From assembly GCF_037975245.1 (NCBI RefSeq), contig NC_092578.1, forward strand, positions 2,553,001 through 2,617,000: 64,000 nt of DNA, in the 5' to 3' direction. A program made the position numbers and the translations under genes. Below are positions 1-23,900 of the stretch, piece by piece. The DNA comes from Apostichopus japonicus (Eukaryota; Echinodermata; Holothuroidea; Aspidochirotida; Stichopodidae). The stretch's first letter is position 1. Each line of letters opens with the position of its first letter. Under the pieces are notes generated by a model. That model was not told the DNA's origin. It did no database searches and worked only from the letters and a program-made list of their open reading frames with translations.

Positions 1-76
1 TTAAATTTTTAGCATGTTTCACCTAGTCATATGTTTAAAACTTACAATATATCTTTGCAAACAATTTATCACTTAC

Positions 77-1071
77 AGCTGCAAGGATTTCTTCAGTGAC
101 CTTTGACGGTATTTCTTTAGCTGTCTCCAAGTCCTTTGATTCTAATGATGGTTTATCATCCTGAGGATCTGTATGAACAATCATGGTAAATAAAACATGA
201 TTAAACTTTCTTCCTAGTCAGAAAACCACCTTGAAAAATAAGGAAACTGGCCAAAATTACTATGAAGCTACCATAACTTTTTTAAGTAGCATAGTGGATG
301 GAAAATCTCATGTTGAGAGACGTGCTCACACAAGTTCAACTAGGGCTTAATTTACATTGCTATGAATTATCATGAAATTTTCCATGTTTTGCTATGTCAT
401 ACTGTTCCATATTAGGTTCATCCATGGATGTGTACTGGCCAAACCTGCCCAAGACTAAAATCCGGGGAGAGGGTGGGGTTCAGCCTTCACTTACAGGTAG
501 AATATTACCAACAAATTTTTAGTTTAGCATAGCGTACATAAAAATATGCTCTGGCACCTAAACAGACAAAAAATCTTTTTGCATCAAAGTAACCTCCATT
601 TTAGTTACCCACAATCCTCAAAAAGGGAGGGCACCCCTCCCCTTGATCATTGATGGCTTAACGCCTTTCCCCTCAGTACAAAAAAGGTGGTTGCTTCACA
701 GGTTTAGTTCATGTCATAATTTCTATAATATTGAAAGTTTCACAAAGCTTAGTTAGGCTACATCTATCGATTTGTTTATGAATTACATCGTCTTAGAAGT
801 TAGTGAAATGCAAGGCTTTAACCGTTGTCAATTTGCGTTATAATATTGCGCTAAGTTAAGTTACGAACTTACGAAGTTACGGTAACATTAACAAACCATT
901 TTGATTGGTAGTTACGCGAAAAATATTCATAGGCCTAGTGTACCTAAGGGTTATTATTAGTTGAACATTCCATCCTGCTATAATTTAGATTTTACACTAT
1001 TATAAAGAAAACTGTATACCATCAGCACTAATATTTTGATCTTCAAAAGAAAAATTAAATTGAAAGCTCAT
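77..1071 (-). CDS. METTL18: METTL18-like histidine protein methyltransferase, N-terminal exons (partial)
   Basis: Two minus-strand exons, 1071-1020 and 168-77; the rest lies beyond the window start. Exon 1 begins at the ATG at 1071 and encodes MSFQFNFSFEDQNISAD, close to the human METTL18 start (MTFQFNF...ED). It ends GAT G at a GTATAC donor. Exon 2 follows a good acceptor (TTGTTCATACAG), completes the split codon in phase, reads an acidic, Lys-rich stretch (PQDDKPSLESKDLETAKEIP...) and ends at a GTAAGT donor. In the known family (yeast Hpm1, human METTL18) the protein methylates a histidine of ribosomal protein RPL3 using SAM. The methyltransferase domain is not in the window, so activity cannot be judged. 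The gene is head-to-head with SARNP. The identification rests on the N-terminal motif and the compatible phase. Confidence 0.72.
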
Positions 1072-1318
1072 GATGACTGCAATGCCCCTGCACGAGCACC
1101 CAATGAAGCAGCTATTGGCTACAGTACTGTATGCCTGTGTTTATAGTTGGGAGCACCCTTATGTATGCACCTGGCACGTAAACAAACGACAATTTCACAG
1201 CACTGTACAGCAAGCGTTCATTAGCATTTGAGTTTGACTAGTTTAACCCAGTCTGACGGAGACCGACGCTTCTTGGCAAATAAACATTTGAAATTATCAC
1301 GCCTAAGTTAAACATAAA
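1072..1318. promoter_or_regulatory. Putative bidirectional promoter between METTL18 and SARNP
   Basis: Only 247 bp separate the two divergent start codons, so both promoters and 5' leaders must lie here or overlap the genes. A CCAAT pentamer is at 1100-1104 and an inverted one (ATTGG) at 1114-1118. No TATA box was recognised. The assignment as a shared promoter is inferred from spacing. Confidence 0.5.
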
Positions 1319-4300
1319 ATGTCGGACATAAAGAAGTTGAAGGTATTAAACTCCATAAATCTCCATAATTTCAAATGTTCCATTCTTCTTTGCTAGGCCT
1401 AAGACGCCATTGCTTGCATGGGGCTAGCCTAACTTTGGCTAGGCAATATACTGTTGAGCCTAACCATAGCGTCATTGCATTGGCTGCCATACAGTATGTT
1501 CGACCCTACTGAACTTAGTAAAAGCCTAGGCTAGTTCGTAAAAGTTGTGTATAGTTCTGTTAATTAGTGTGTATCTTTATGGTTGCACAGGTCGCAGTTG
1601 TAGAAAACTGCTAGGCTAATTAACGGATCTAGGCCTAGGCCTTTTATCTTGGAAAAATAAGCTTAAGAGCTTCAAACTAGTCTTGTGCAAGTTACCCCTG
1701 ACGTTTTTGCAAATGTTTTCTCACTTGGTTTTCATTGCATGATAATGTGCCAAAATCTAATTACTAAAACTGTAATATTTCGTTTTAATTTTTTGTCCTG
1801 CCTGAGATATTTCACCCATTTGAATAGTGACATGTGGAGATACAGTACGTTGATATTAACTTTCAACAGTTGTCAGGCATTGACAAAGTAACATAGAAGC
1901 TCCTTTGTATGTCCATTTCATGCAAGGAAAACAAAATGTTTTGCATCAGGTTGTAAAACAGTTTTATTATCTTGATCAATAGATCGCAGAACTGAAGAAG
2001 GAGCTTTCAGACCGTGATCTTAGTACCAAAGGAAACAAAGCGGAGCTGGTACAGAGGCTTCAGGAATTTCTGGAAACAGAGTTAGATGGTGAGCAACAAC
2101 TTGTCAAATTTAAATTCTCTCAGATATGAACAGATTAACCCCAAACTGGTTATTGACAGAATCGTCAAATGTTTGTATTTAACTGCTCTCAGATTATTGT
2201 TTCACAATTGTCATTGTCCAAATTGACCCTCCTTGATGCAGGGAAAGATATCTACGATGGAAACCTTTGTAAGATTTTCAGCTTTCTAAGCCATAGGGAC
2301 AACACTGATGCACCTTATTATGGATCTAACAGTAGTGAATTAGGCAAACTACCACAAAAGACATGAGTGCAGACTGCCTTGGTCATTGTGATTTTGAACA
2401 GAGACTGCCAACATTAACTGTGATACTTTTCTCAAAACTACATTTCACTAAACTGTATATATGTACAAGCATGATTGTGTACCAGACAATGGACGTAATG
2501 TCCTTTTGAAAATGCTTTGGAAGTTTGAAAATGTATTGCAAAAAAAGTGCGTCAGAAGTTGCTCCTGAGACATCAGTGAAAGATGAGAACGAATTTTTAA
2601 AGGAAGAGAATCAACAGAATCTGAACAGATGTAGCATTTCTTGCACCAGCTTTACATGTTACAGTTCTTGTTTCTGTTATTTGCCAAGATGATTTGAATA
2701 CAGAGAAGGAAGCTGTTGGCGAGGAGGAAGAAGATGACGAGGAAGAAGAAGGTGGAGATGAAATATTAGAAGAAGATGAAGCGGTACGTACAATTCATGG
2801 TCAATCCGTTGAAATTTCTGTCAGGTTGTGAATAATTCTTAGCAAGCATGAAACCCTCTTGACCACAGTCATGGTATTAGACAGGGCAAATGGTTTTTGT
2901 GGTTGTTTGTTAAACTAGAATAGAACACTAGTCAGCTTTGGGCCAGTAACACATCACATGAGGTCAACATGTGTCTGCCAACTCCAAAATAAAAGCTGCA
3001 ATTAATCTGTTCTCCCGTGCTATGATTTTCTACTGGTGAACATAGTTTGGTCAATTTCAGTTCGGTTCAGTTTTGTGAACAGGCTCATTATAAAATGAAT
3101 CTCAACTGATCTTCATATATACTTTGAGTCTTGCAGGAAAATAAATTTGCTTCAAAGAGTTTATATATTTTTTAAACACACTCAAGTGGCCCTTATCAGT
3201 TTTCACACTCTAAGCTTAAAGGGGTCAATTGGTTATCTCAAAATTGCCTTAAGGGGTGAACAGGATATATCTTAAATGGCCTTATTCTATGTGATTTATA
3301 CTAGTTGTGAATATATTTCACAGTGTTTAAACAATGTCATGTCTCATTCATTAATAACAATTATTAAAGGGATTGTTGGTGGCAGAGCTGATTTGCGAAC
3401 TCAAAATTTGTCAAAGAAAAATGTCCATTTGCTAAGATCTATTGTATGTGTCTTTATTTCACCTACAAAGACTGTTCTTTCTGGATATTTAACTCACTTG
3501 CTCAGATACAATATTAAGCAAATTACTAGCAAGGAACACAAATGTCAACTGACCTTGTGGTTTCATTAATGATGATACAAAGTAACAATCAAATATGATT
3601 AATTCCCACCAATATGATAATATCTTGATAGATTTTTGAAAATAATTGCTGCACAAAATGCAAAGTTATTGTTAAGTGTTAAGAGAACCTCAACAAATAG
3701 CATTATTGGAATACTAAATTACTCGTTGGTTATTCAGTATATTTGCAAATGTGGCTAAACCGTTATCTTTGCTCTGATTTTTGTGACAGGAGGAAGTTGC
3801 AAAAGTCTTAATTGAGGAGGAGGAGGAGGATAAATCTGTCGTAGAGGAGACAGAGAGTGTAAAACCACAGGTACAAGAGGATAACCCTGTCACCACAGAA
3901 ACAGCAAAGAAGGTCAAAATAACAGCACCAGCATCAGATGTAGAGGTAAACATTGTTGCCAATTACTTTATTTTCATTACATCTCTTGGCTATCTTATTT
4001 GCCGGAGTTAGAAACATCAAATTGGGTAATGTGGTAGGTAAAGGGATCTTATGAAATGGAGGGCTTACTGTTTCATTAGAACACTGGACAGTCAGTGAGC
4101 TCAGATGAGTCTAATAAATGGCGGCAGGCGATAGTGTCTGAGATAAATGGCGGCAGGCGATAGTGTCTGAGATAGATGGCGACAGTCCTGCCCAAGTACT
4201 GCTTGCCTCTCTCGTTACATTCGATGATTAAAATTTACGATCAGAATTTGTCGGTTCAATCTATGAAGCAAAGTTGTCTTAAGAATGGAAGGATTCCCTC

Positions 4301-6788
4301 TGACCTCAGTCAGAATTGAACTCTTGCTATGTCATTCTCCAAGGCAAAAACCAAGGAAAATGAATGCTAGAATTGTTTCTACAGGCTATTCTGTTTTTAA
4401 GATAATAACTTTAAATCTGTGCACATTAATGGTTGCTATGGCCTGGCCCAGTTCTGGATGTGTCCTCCATTTTGTTGTCAGTGGCCTTGTCTAGTACAAC
4501 ACCTATTATAAGAATGTCTTAATCGGCTTGTATAATCCTTGTGTTTTTCTTTTTGGACAGAGGAAAAAACTAAGAGCTGAGAAATTCCAAACACCACTCC
4601 CAGATGTGGACAGGAAAGCTGCTCGAGCTAAACGGTAGGTCAATTTATAAATAACATCCATTGCCGTTAGATTTGCCAGTTAACTCCCTCAAGGTGTAAT
4701 GTTCGCTGATTTCACTGGCCAACGTTACCTTCATTTTATAAATCATTGATAGATTTGTTTTGTTTTTTGTAGACCTGTCAATTTTCTTCATCGTATTTAC
4801 AGGTTTGGTGAGTCCGTGCCAGAAAACAACAGTACTAAAACATTCTCAGGAAAAACAACAGTGGTGAGTAATAATTAATATTAGTTGACAAGATGCGATA
4901 TTACGCCTTCTAAAAAGTTGTTGAAAGTTGTATAAAAGATTATTACTGAAGCATGTGGTCAAAGGGACCACAGATGCAAGAATATTTACAGACAATGGGT
5001 AAGGGACTATTAGCCAATCAAATCACAGGAAGTTTAGAAAAGTATCATTGACTATTTTGGGTTTTTTGAAAAGAAAGAAATAGGTCCATTCATAGCAGTG
5101 TAAGGGACTATTAGCCAATCAAATCACAGGAAATTTGGAAAAGTATCATTGACTATTTTGTTTCATTAGAGAAATTGCGGTATCTTGAAAAGAAAGTAAT
5201 ATGTCCATTCATATAAGGTATCACGTAAAAAAAAGCCAAAGCCAAGTGCTAAGCCAATTAATATGTATTGTTGTTTATGTGTTATCAGAAAATAATCATG
5301 GACTCCTTTGTGAAGCGGGAACAATCGTGATACAAATAACAATCTGACACTTATGTAGTAGGTGATAATCTATTTTGAAGAATGAAAGAAGAATGCAGAC
5401 ACTTGTCAAATTAAAGTTTTACATAATATGAGTTTCTGACAGAGTTAGTTTTATGGCACATACAGAATGCCAAGTAATACCCACATGCAATAAAATCATT
5501 GTTCTTGTTCAATATAGGGTCCAGAAACAGACAGGTTGAAGAAGAGAGCAGAAAGATTTGGAACAAACGTGTCACCTGTAGCAATGAAGGTATGTTAAAG
5601 TGTGAGGTGAAACACACATGACTGAGGGGACAGGCAAGACTGACGGACTTGACTACTGGAGGGGGAGGGGAGAGTCAGGCAAGACTGATGGATTGGATGA
5701 CTTGGGGGGGGGGATTCACGCAAGACTGACTGGACGACAGGGGGACATAGGCAAGATTGACAGACTTGACAAGGGGGGCGGGGTGGAGAGTCAGGCGATT
5801 CTGATGGATTGGATGACTTGGGGGGGGGGGGAGTCAGGCAAGACTGACAAAGGAGAGACCAACTGGGCAACAAGGAGACATAGGCAAGACTGACGGACTT
5901 GACAACGGGGGGGAGGGGGTGAGAAGTCAGGCAAGATCTATCTGTCTATCTATCGCAAAAGTTTGTACATAAGTTTATTGTCATTTCTCATAACATATAT
6001 TTGTATCCTAAGATACACGGTCATAGATTATTAAGTAAGAATGTCATCATCAAGTCAATCTATCTATCTGTTCATGGTTGGGGTTAACCCTCCATCTATC
6101 TTCCCTTCAGGTAGAGGAAAAGGAAAAACTCTTAAAAAGAAAACAGAGATTTGGAGGAATTGTAGCAGTTACAGGTTCAACAACAGATCTCGAGGTAACT
6201 TATATGCTTACCCATTCTTACCAACTCACTGTAACCAGATTCTTCTGGGCGCCCCATATTTGAGCGATTTTTAACATTAATGATAACACGGTTCAGGATC
6301 TGATCTTTCAATCCCTCTTCAGAGGGAACACTCACATGAACATGGGTAACACTCAGTGTGCGTAATTAATCATTGCCGTAGGTATTCCCTCACCTTGCTT
6401 GACCTTGCCTTACTCGTGTTTAAGTTAGTGCATCGGGACACAGATCGCGATATCGGTGTCTGTTTGAAGACCAGCTCTTATTACCTCAGGGTCACACCAA
6501 ATCAATGGGAAAGCACCTACAATGACATCTTTGTTTGCTAAGAGAATAGCGCAAATTTACACTTTAACCACGACATATAATGGAATTGTGAACCCTGTAC
6601 TCTAAACAATGGGCTTTGTACATCTTTTATTCATTGTATGAAACTAAGCCCCAAAAAAAAGAAAAATAGGCAAACAATATTAGCTCGTTCTAAACATGCC
6701 AATCTAAAGAATAGAAAAATGTTATTTTGATTTCATTCACACACAGGCCAAGAAGAAAAAGAGAGCGGAAAGATTTGGAGAAGCTTGA
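1319..6788 (+). CDS. SARNP: SAP domain-containing ribonucleoprotein (SARNP/CIP29/Hcc-1), complete
   Basis: Nine exons: 1319-1342, 1983-2088, 2689-2783, 3790-3945, 4561-4634, 4803-4863, 5518-5589, 6111-6194, 6747-6788. All introns are GT-AG, phases agree, and the joined CDS is 714 nt (237 aa; human SARNP is 210 aa). Residues 9-40 form a SAP DNA/RNA-binding motif (ELKKELSDRDLSTKGNKAEL). A long acidic region follows (exons 3-4, Glu/Asp runs). The C-terminal half has the family's repeated basic RAERFG-type motifs: KKRAERFG in exon 7, LLKRKQRFGG in exon 8 and KKKRAERFGEA at the stop. SARNP is a nuclear mRNA-export factor that works with the TREX proteins UAP56/DDX39B and ALYREF. The start is chosen because MSDIKKLK splices in phase into the SAP motif. 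The acidic region is longer than in human, which explains the extra length. Confidence 0.9.
4114..4184. repeat. 29-bp tandem repeat in SARNP intron 4
   Basis: Two exact 29-bp units (containing ATGGCGGCAGGCGATAGTG) at 4114-4142 and 4143-4171, followed by a partial diverged third unit. Confidence 0.85.
5000..5200. repeat. About 101-bp tandem duplication in SARNP intron 6
   Basis: A segment starting TAAGGGACTATTAGCC at 5000 recurs at 5101 with a few substitutions, including the downstream motif AAAGTATCATTGACTATTTT. Confidence 0.85.
5618..5935. repeat. G-rich minisatellite in SARNP intron 7
   Basis: Degenerate units built on CAGGCAAGACTGACGGACTT and a G-run (up to 12 G) repeat about five times. 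Open frames across it are by-products of the repeat, not genes. Confidence 0.85.
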
Positions 6789-7060
6789 AGAAGGAGCTTT
6801 CCAAAGATTCTTCTATTCTGATGCCAAATTTTATCAAAACTGGTTACCATCTGGCAAAAGAATTGCTGCCTACAAACAAGATTTGCAAATAGCAATATAA
6901 CTTCTTTTGACTCAAATCTCACATAGACGTGGAGAGCGATTTCTCGTACACTGTTTTTTATTACCGTTTGTCACCTTTGCTCTATGTGAAGGTCGGAAGA
7001 GAAATTCAGTCATCATGGTACTTCCTACTTCTGTTTGTATTGACTTTGTTCCTACAAAGT

Positions 7061-7066
7061 TTTATT
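7061..7066 (-). terminator. Candidate poly(A) signal of the SLC16-like gene
   Basis: TTTATT on the plus strand reads AATAAA on the minus strand, about 160 nt past the stop codon at 7223. Position fits a short 3' UTR. The convergent SARNP stop is at 6788, so the two 3' UTRs are close or overlap. Confidence 0.4.
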
Positions 7067-7222
7067 TTAGTACTTTGTAGTCAACAATCAAATGAGCCCA
7101 TGTATCATTAATCTGATCTCTTACATATGATATCTTAAAATGACCATTCACAATTTCAATAATTTCTGTCATCTTTATAGAGTTTTGTTGTACATGATAA
7201 AAACCACTCATTCCTTGATCAA

Positions 7223-17361
<10,139 letters not shown>

Positions 17362-20300
17362 ATTTGTATCTTGTAACTTCTTTAACAAAACTAATTCAAT
17401 CTTAAATACGCAACTGTTTTCATCTAGAACTCGGTTCTCTATCGCTTATTCTGTTTGCATACTGTACATTACAGGTGAGCGACATGCTAGGCTTTGTTAA
17501 TTACGGAAGCCTCTAAGTACTATCAACTATTTCTCCCAGGTCAATTGAAGGCGCTTTGTCAATATCAATGAAATACGTACATTATATGAACGCAGCTTCT
17601 TTGCGAGCTAAACGTTTTTTAAAGAAATATTGCAAATAAATTCAACATGCATTCTTACTAAAGTGCGTATAAATTCAACTTACTTATTAAAGTAGACCTT
17701 ACTGCACACACATCCTCACGCCGAGGTAGTCAGAACTGCTCTAAACTAACTTAATCTAAACCATACTGACTTTGTACAGACAAGCATTAGAAGCAACACA
17801 ATTAGCTATGAAGGATCATCAGTGTTGTTGGTATGTGGATCATAGAGATGAAGTCATATGAATTGTGAGTCAAATTAGTTAAACATGCCTGAACTATTGT
17901 TGAAATGAACGGATGGAATGACTTAGTGAATGACTTGGTAGGTGATGCAATGGGTTAGCAACACGAGGATCATGCAGGTTAAACCTTAACCAAAGAAAGC
18001 ATTGGATGGTGCGTGGCGGGAAATCGGGCTTGGGGGGTGGGGTACAAAAGTACTAACACTGAAAGTCTCCCCTCAACCTTTAACTGTTGTTTGAGTGGGA
18101 ATATAGCCGACCGATTTTACTTTCGCCGGCTTATTGAGAAAGCCTCAAATATAGTATAACTGCAATTGTAAACGAGGCTATAGTTTTTACTACAGTTTTA
18201 ATATTGCCCTACAAGAGCACATTATGCTCTGTAAGGCTATCCCGGGACCATGAATATACCGTAAACGAATTGATATAAATGAACGATTCCAGACAACAAA
18301 CTTGACTATTGAAAATATTAAGAGCACATACACACAAATCCTACAAAATAGGAACCAATAAGGTCGAACATAATGGTGCCACTAAGTAAATAAAAATAAA
18401 TCTTCCCTTTATACACCAGCCACGTGATGATATCTTGCACAAAGCGGTCATAACGGGTCATGGAAGATTAAAGCAATGCCGAAACAAAAAAATCGAACAA
18501 ATTCCAAATAAATGTTTACAAGAGTAACATTTTACTGACTTTCTTATGTTCGATCAAGGTACTATCCACGAATTATCTCCACGAAAATATTTCAAATCCA
18601 TATATCGGACATGTAGCAAACTCAAAAAATATGTACGTTTTTTTTCTTTTCTCCGGGGTTCTCGATTTACGGGCGGGTTCTACATTTTTACGAGGTCAAT
18701 AGAGCGTACAACACCCACATTTATGATGAGGTCACCTCTATGTATTATCATATGATTAATATAGGCTACTGTAGATCTACCACCTGGTAGCCGCAGACAT
18801 CGACAATGTAAACGCACGTTTGTATGTCAGTTACAGATATGGTCGCAAATACAGTACGGAAGCTTAAACGTGCCATGAAAACCGTGATATTTGCGTTTAT
18901 AGACATAAAGACAGTTTGTACCGAAACGTTGTGAGTTGTGTTCAGCATACGTGACTGTACGTTGCCTTTGTCTTGGACAGCTTATCATGCATTTAGTTAT
19001 ATCTGTATTACCATCTTGTTATCACTACACCATCTAAATGTATTCGTAGCATCTTCATTGATCAAAGACTCGTCAATAATTTCAGATTTGTCAATACGTT
19101 AAGCTTTATTGGTCCCACAGTACTTACAAATAGAGAATATGTTGCCCTCACTGGATCACTGGTCCATTTTTCTGCTGCGACATACTTTTTCTGTGTTTCC
19201 TGCTCAATAACAGAACCCCCAATAACTTATGGAACGCAAAAAGAAGCAGGTTGAAGAATTGTAACTACATCGTATATGAATGTTAAATAACAGCAAAACA
19301 AAAGTTTGTGTGAACGGTTTGTTAATAGCCATTTTCGTATATAAGCAAGGAAGAGAAAAAGGGAGAGGGGGGGGGGCTGTCCCAGCCCATTTTCACACCT
19401 GTGCTTGGGATGAGGGGCCAGGAGTATATTTCTTCCCCATGCCCCTATTTTGCTGACTGGGGAGTAACTCCATGCACGGCATTGGAATGGAATGGAAACT
19501 TTTTCGACTTATTTCTCGCAGTTTGGACTTTCTATAGGAGAAGAAAACCGGGAAAGTAATAAAAACATCACAAGGAAAAAGTTGTAATTATGGAAGGATA
19601 ATTGATATAAAGTCGGATTTCCGAACAAGTCGAAATTTCGAAAAGATAGTCCGAATTTTTAAGATAAACTAATTGAACTTACTACATAATAGTCATACGT
19701 TTTCTGATAGAAGAGTCGCAATGACAAGTCCAAATATCGACTTTCATACAAACAAACAACACTTTTAAGAAAGGAGCCAAAATAACTTAAATGGGTCGGA
19801 TTTTCGAGAAAGAAATAAGTTCAATTTAAATTTTCGGACATGTCTTTGTTTTTCTGACAATGCTGCAGCTTACGGGGACGCCAGCCAATAGCAACGTGTA
19901 ATTGTGTAATATGTCATCAAACAAGGTGTTGCTTTTGTTGCACTCAAGTCGGTCCCCCTCCCCTTGACAAATGGTGCACTCCCCTTGACAAATGGTGAAT
20001 GTATGCCCCATTTCACGCATGGGTGTAGAAGCCCAATTTGTGTTTAGGGCGGGCTGTAACGATTTGCGCGAAAAATGTAACCAATATGGAACGGCGTACG
20101 GGTGAGATCCCCCTCACATTTGAAATTTGAGTTTGTTAAAAGGAATGCCATCAGTGATACATATCATAACATCGTCTTGGACAGAGAAGGAAAGCATGGA
20201 GTGCGAACTGTATCAAAACTCCACAACATCGATGTCAGATTAGTCGGGCAAGCTTAGAACGTTAGTCTAATTGTTACGTTTCTTATGGGACTACTGATGA

Positions 20301-20916
20301 TTATTGCAGTTTAGGTTTTTATTGTGTTTTGTTGTTGCAGTGCCCGAAACAATATCAGCATATTGCCTGAATTATCACAAAAATATTTTGTTGGGAGGAG
20401 GGGGGGGGGCTGTTACCCCCCTAGTCACCCTGCCTCCTATGTCTATGTGTTTACGTTACACACAAGTATCTCTTCGGCAGAGGGACCCCTATGCTACCTG
20501 TCTTCAATTTATCTTTCCGTTAAAGTCCCGGGAAACTGCATGAATCAATCAAATTCAAAATAAAGAAATAAACAATCAGATGTTGCAACAAAGAATCAAA
20601 TAATATATAATAGTAAGGTTTCTCACATGTTGGTCAGATAGTGTTCACCATTTTTGGTTTGTTAGCCATGAAGCCAAACATGATGGTGTGTTTACTGTCC
20701 AACTGAGCATGTTATGAAGTAATGTTAACTCATCAATTAATCATCTTTCAGTACTTCAGTTTTTCATAGCAAATCCTATCCTGTTTCTGACTTGAATTAA
20801 ATCATGCAACCTCGTGTATCCCACCAGATCTGCTCAATGGGCGCGTTGCTTAATATGGTAATTCCTCTGACAAAATAGGTGTCTCCATTTTGTGTCCATA
20901 ACCTCTCATAGAACTT
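17362..20916. other. Intergenic region without recognisable gene
   Basis: The region lies between the likely start of the SLC16-like gene and the stop of GTPBP10. I see only short non-coding frames and C/G runs near 19364 and 20400. An AT-rich stretch at 19540-19830 repeats words such as TCGGATTT, TCCGAA and TTTCG. Upstream exons of the SLC16-like gene could lie here unnoticed. Confidence 0.5.
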
Positions 20917-23900
20917 TCATCCTCCAGGCCCCTCCATATTCTCCTCCCCATCCTCCTCTCTCTCTGTTTCATCGTCGATGATTTCTCTAATTCTCGTTTT
21001 CAGTTTCTCTATCCCAGAGTGCTCCTTGGCAGAGATGCTGATGATGTCCTTGAATATGATTGGCTGCTCTGGTTGAATATTCATGTCCTGCAGAGATGAT
21101 CTTGTCTCTCTATCACCTGACAACAAAGACACATTTTAATGTTTACTTCAGTTCACATCAAATTTTTTATCCATGATCAGTCAAAGACTAGCTTTATTGA
21201 AGTTTAAAGTTGCATACAATTTTAGTATAAATATATTCATAATTATATGAAGGGATGTAAAACAATGTCATTAAACAATGAGTATTGACAAATATTAATA
21301 AAAGTATAAAATAATACAAAGTAATGTAGGGAAAACTAATAGTATTGGATATGTATAAAATATGTAATTCTATAAAATATATATAGTATATAACATATAA
21401 AATGCATATTGCTATATAAGTAGGATTGTAAAAACAATAACATTAATAAGGAAGTATAGATTAAATCAGAGAAGAATACATGCAGAAAGCCTGAATTATT
21501 TTAATTAATTAATCATAATTAATTTTTTGAAAACTCCACCCTGGATAAAAAACAAAAAGATTTCTTTAAACATATAATTCAGAATTTAGGGGTGATTACT
21601 CTGTTTCTTAAATAACATTAGGTATACTGTAGTAGCTATTTCAGCTCATTGTGAAGGGGGTGTTTGTCATTTTTGAAATTTTATCAGCCAAGCCCTTTCG
21701 AAAGCATTCTTCAAAAATCCAGGCTGAAAACTTTGGGAGCAGTATTTCGAGAAGGCTCATCTTCGTCTCTGGCCATTTCTAGCAGGTATGAATTGGTACC
21801 AGACAGGAACAGCATAGATAATCTGAGGTAATATACCTGTATTACAAAACTTGACATTCCCAAAATTTAAATTTAACAATATGGCACTCTGTACGACATA
21901 ATACACTCTTGTTACAGTAAACTTCTTGAAATATTATTAGTAAAAATCAATAATTTGTTTAGCTCATTTCTGAATTCCAATGAAAAATTGCTGGTAGATG
22001 GTGACCTAGATGTGCATTGAGTAGTAACAAAACAACCAACGTTGGCCCTAGTTTAATGCAGATTAACCTGATGATTGGGAATACTATTTAAAAGCATAAT
22101 ACACTCTTCTTAAACTTCTTGAAATATTATTCGTAAAAATCAATAATTTGTTTAGCTCATTTCTGAATTCCAATGAAAAATTGCTGGAAGATGGTGACCT
22201 TGATGTGCATTGAGTAGTAACAAAACAACCAACGTTGGCCCTAGTTTAATGCAGATTAACCTGATGATTGGGAATAATATTTTAAAGCAGTTCCATCGAC
22301 CGAGGTTAGAATATTGACTCGAATGAAGGGTAGAGGACAAGAGGTGTCTTAATTGAGGCATAACTTGCAATTGTACTCTCCAATCAGCACTGGTGGTGTT
22401 GAGACCTTGGAATTAGTGGAGCATGTTAGTGCCTTGAAAACTAGATACTTTTGAAACCAAGTGGAAATGCATCAAAATAAGATAGAAAGTGCTATTGGTA
22501 TCTTGTGTCGAACTACTGGTGATGATTTACATTATACATATTCTTTGAAACGGTCAATCCAGGCCACCTGACTGTTCCTTTATAAAGTGATATATTCTTG
22601 ACACTAAATAATAGATTTTTAAATTTGGCTTTTTATTTCTGTATAAATGCCTAAATAAATCCACTTTTTGACATTATCTCCATTAATACATAACTAGGAA
22701 TTTCTTAATGTTTTTCCTAAAAAGTTGACATATGCACTTGGCAACAGTTCAATGCATGTCACATGCAAATCATCTCTTTCAAAATGCATATCAAAACCAA
22801 ACTTCTGAAGCTTTTTTAAATTTTTGATCTAGTTGTTGCTATTTTATAACAAAGTGATTCAAAAATCTAAAGTTTTAAGCTGTACCCTTTGACTTGCATT
22901 CTACTAGGTTCAAGTATCAATATATATTTATATTTGTCCTGCTTGATTAGATATCGAAACTTGTTTATCATTTGTGTTACTGAATATAGCAGCCTGGTCT
23001 CATTGAAACCATGGAGATAGATGATAAAAACACAAACTCCAAGCTTCAATTTTAGATGCAACTAGGACAATGGCTACTTGTCCAAAGATATACAGAGGTA
23101 TGCACGGATAAATAACGTACCAGCTTTCAACAATTCCAATGCTTCTTCCAGACGCTCCCCTGCACCTTCCATATCAAGTTTGTTGAATGCTACTATGGCT
23201 GGTTTCTCAACTAGGTGTTGTTTATACAATTCCAATTCCTTGAGAAAAAAAATGGAGTGCATTAAAATGATTTTCTGGTCACAAAACAAGGTGAAACTTG
23301 TTTTTGCAGAGAAAAATATTCCACACTGCTAGCTGAAACCCCCATCTCAATATCATGCCCCTAACTCGAGATATGGTTGTTTGAATGAAACCTATTTTGA
23401 TTGGCTAAACCTTCAACTACTCCAGGAAGTTGGATCAAAGTAGGGGATCTGTAATATCATATGGGCAAATAATCTACACAAGCTTTTCTTAGGCTGTTAT
23501 AATCTGCTTGTTAATTCATCCTTGGAAACATCATACATTTGGAATGGTTGTTGCTTAGCCATCAAACTTCTCATTTCATCAAAACCTTTCTTATTAATAG
23601 AAATATTGTGATCCTCATGTTAGGAATGGTTGAAAAATTTATGAAGAAAAAGCAAAAGACAAGTTTAAGCTGATTTGTCCTGATGACATCATCAATTCTG
23701 CCATTTGCAAGAAGCCTTTAACAAAACATGACAACATTTGAAAACTTTTTAATGTTTTATGATTCAAAATGATACGAGGAAGTGGTATTAGCCTATAAAA
23801 GGTTCAGAAAAAAATGTCACCAATTTTGTTGAGACTGAAATTTAACAACCTGTATGAAGTAATATTTGTCATCATTCTATTAATTAAAAACAACTGTTAT

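Noticed and set aside
23382-23446. Minus-strand [16 protein letters not shown] as the missing GTPBP10 G3 exon
   Set aside because: Resembles DLPGLIEGA, but the key Asp is Gln, the following GxGHxFL block is absent, a stop follows soon, and the phase from the nearby AG does not fit.
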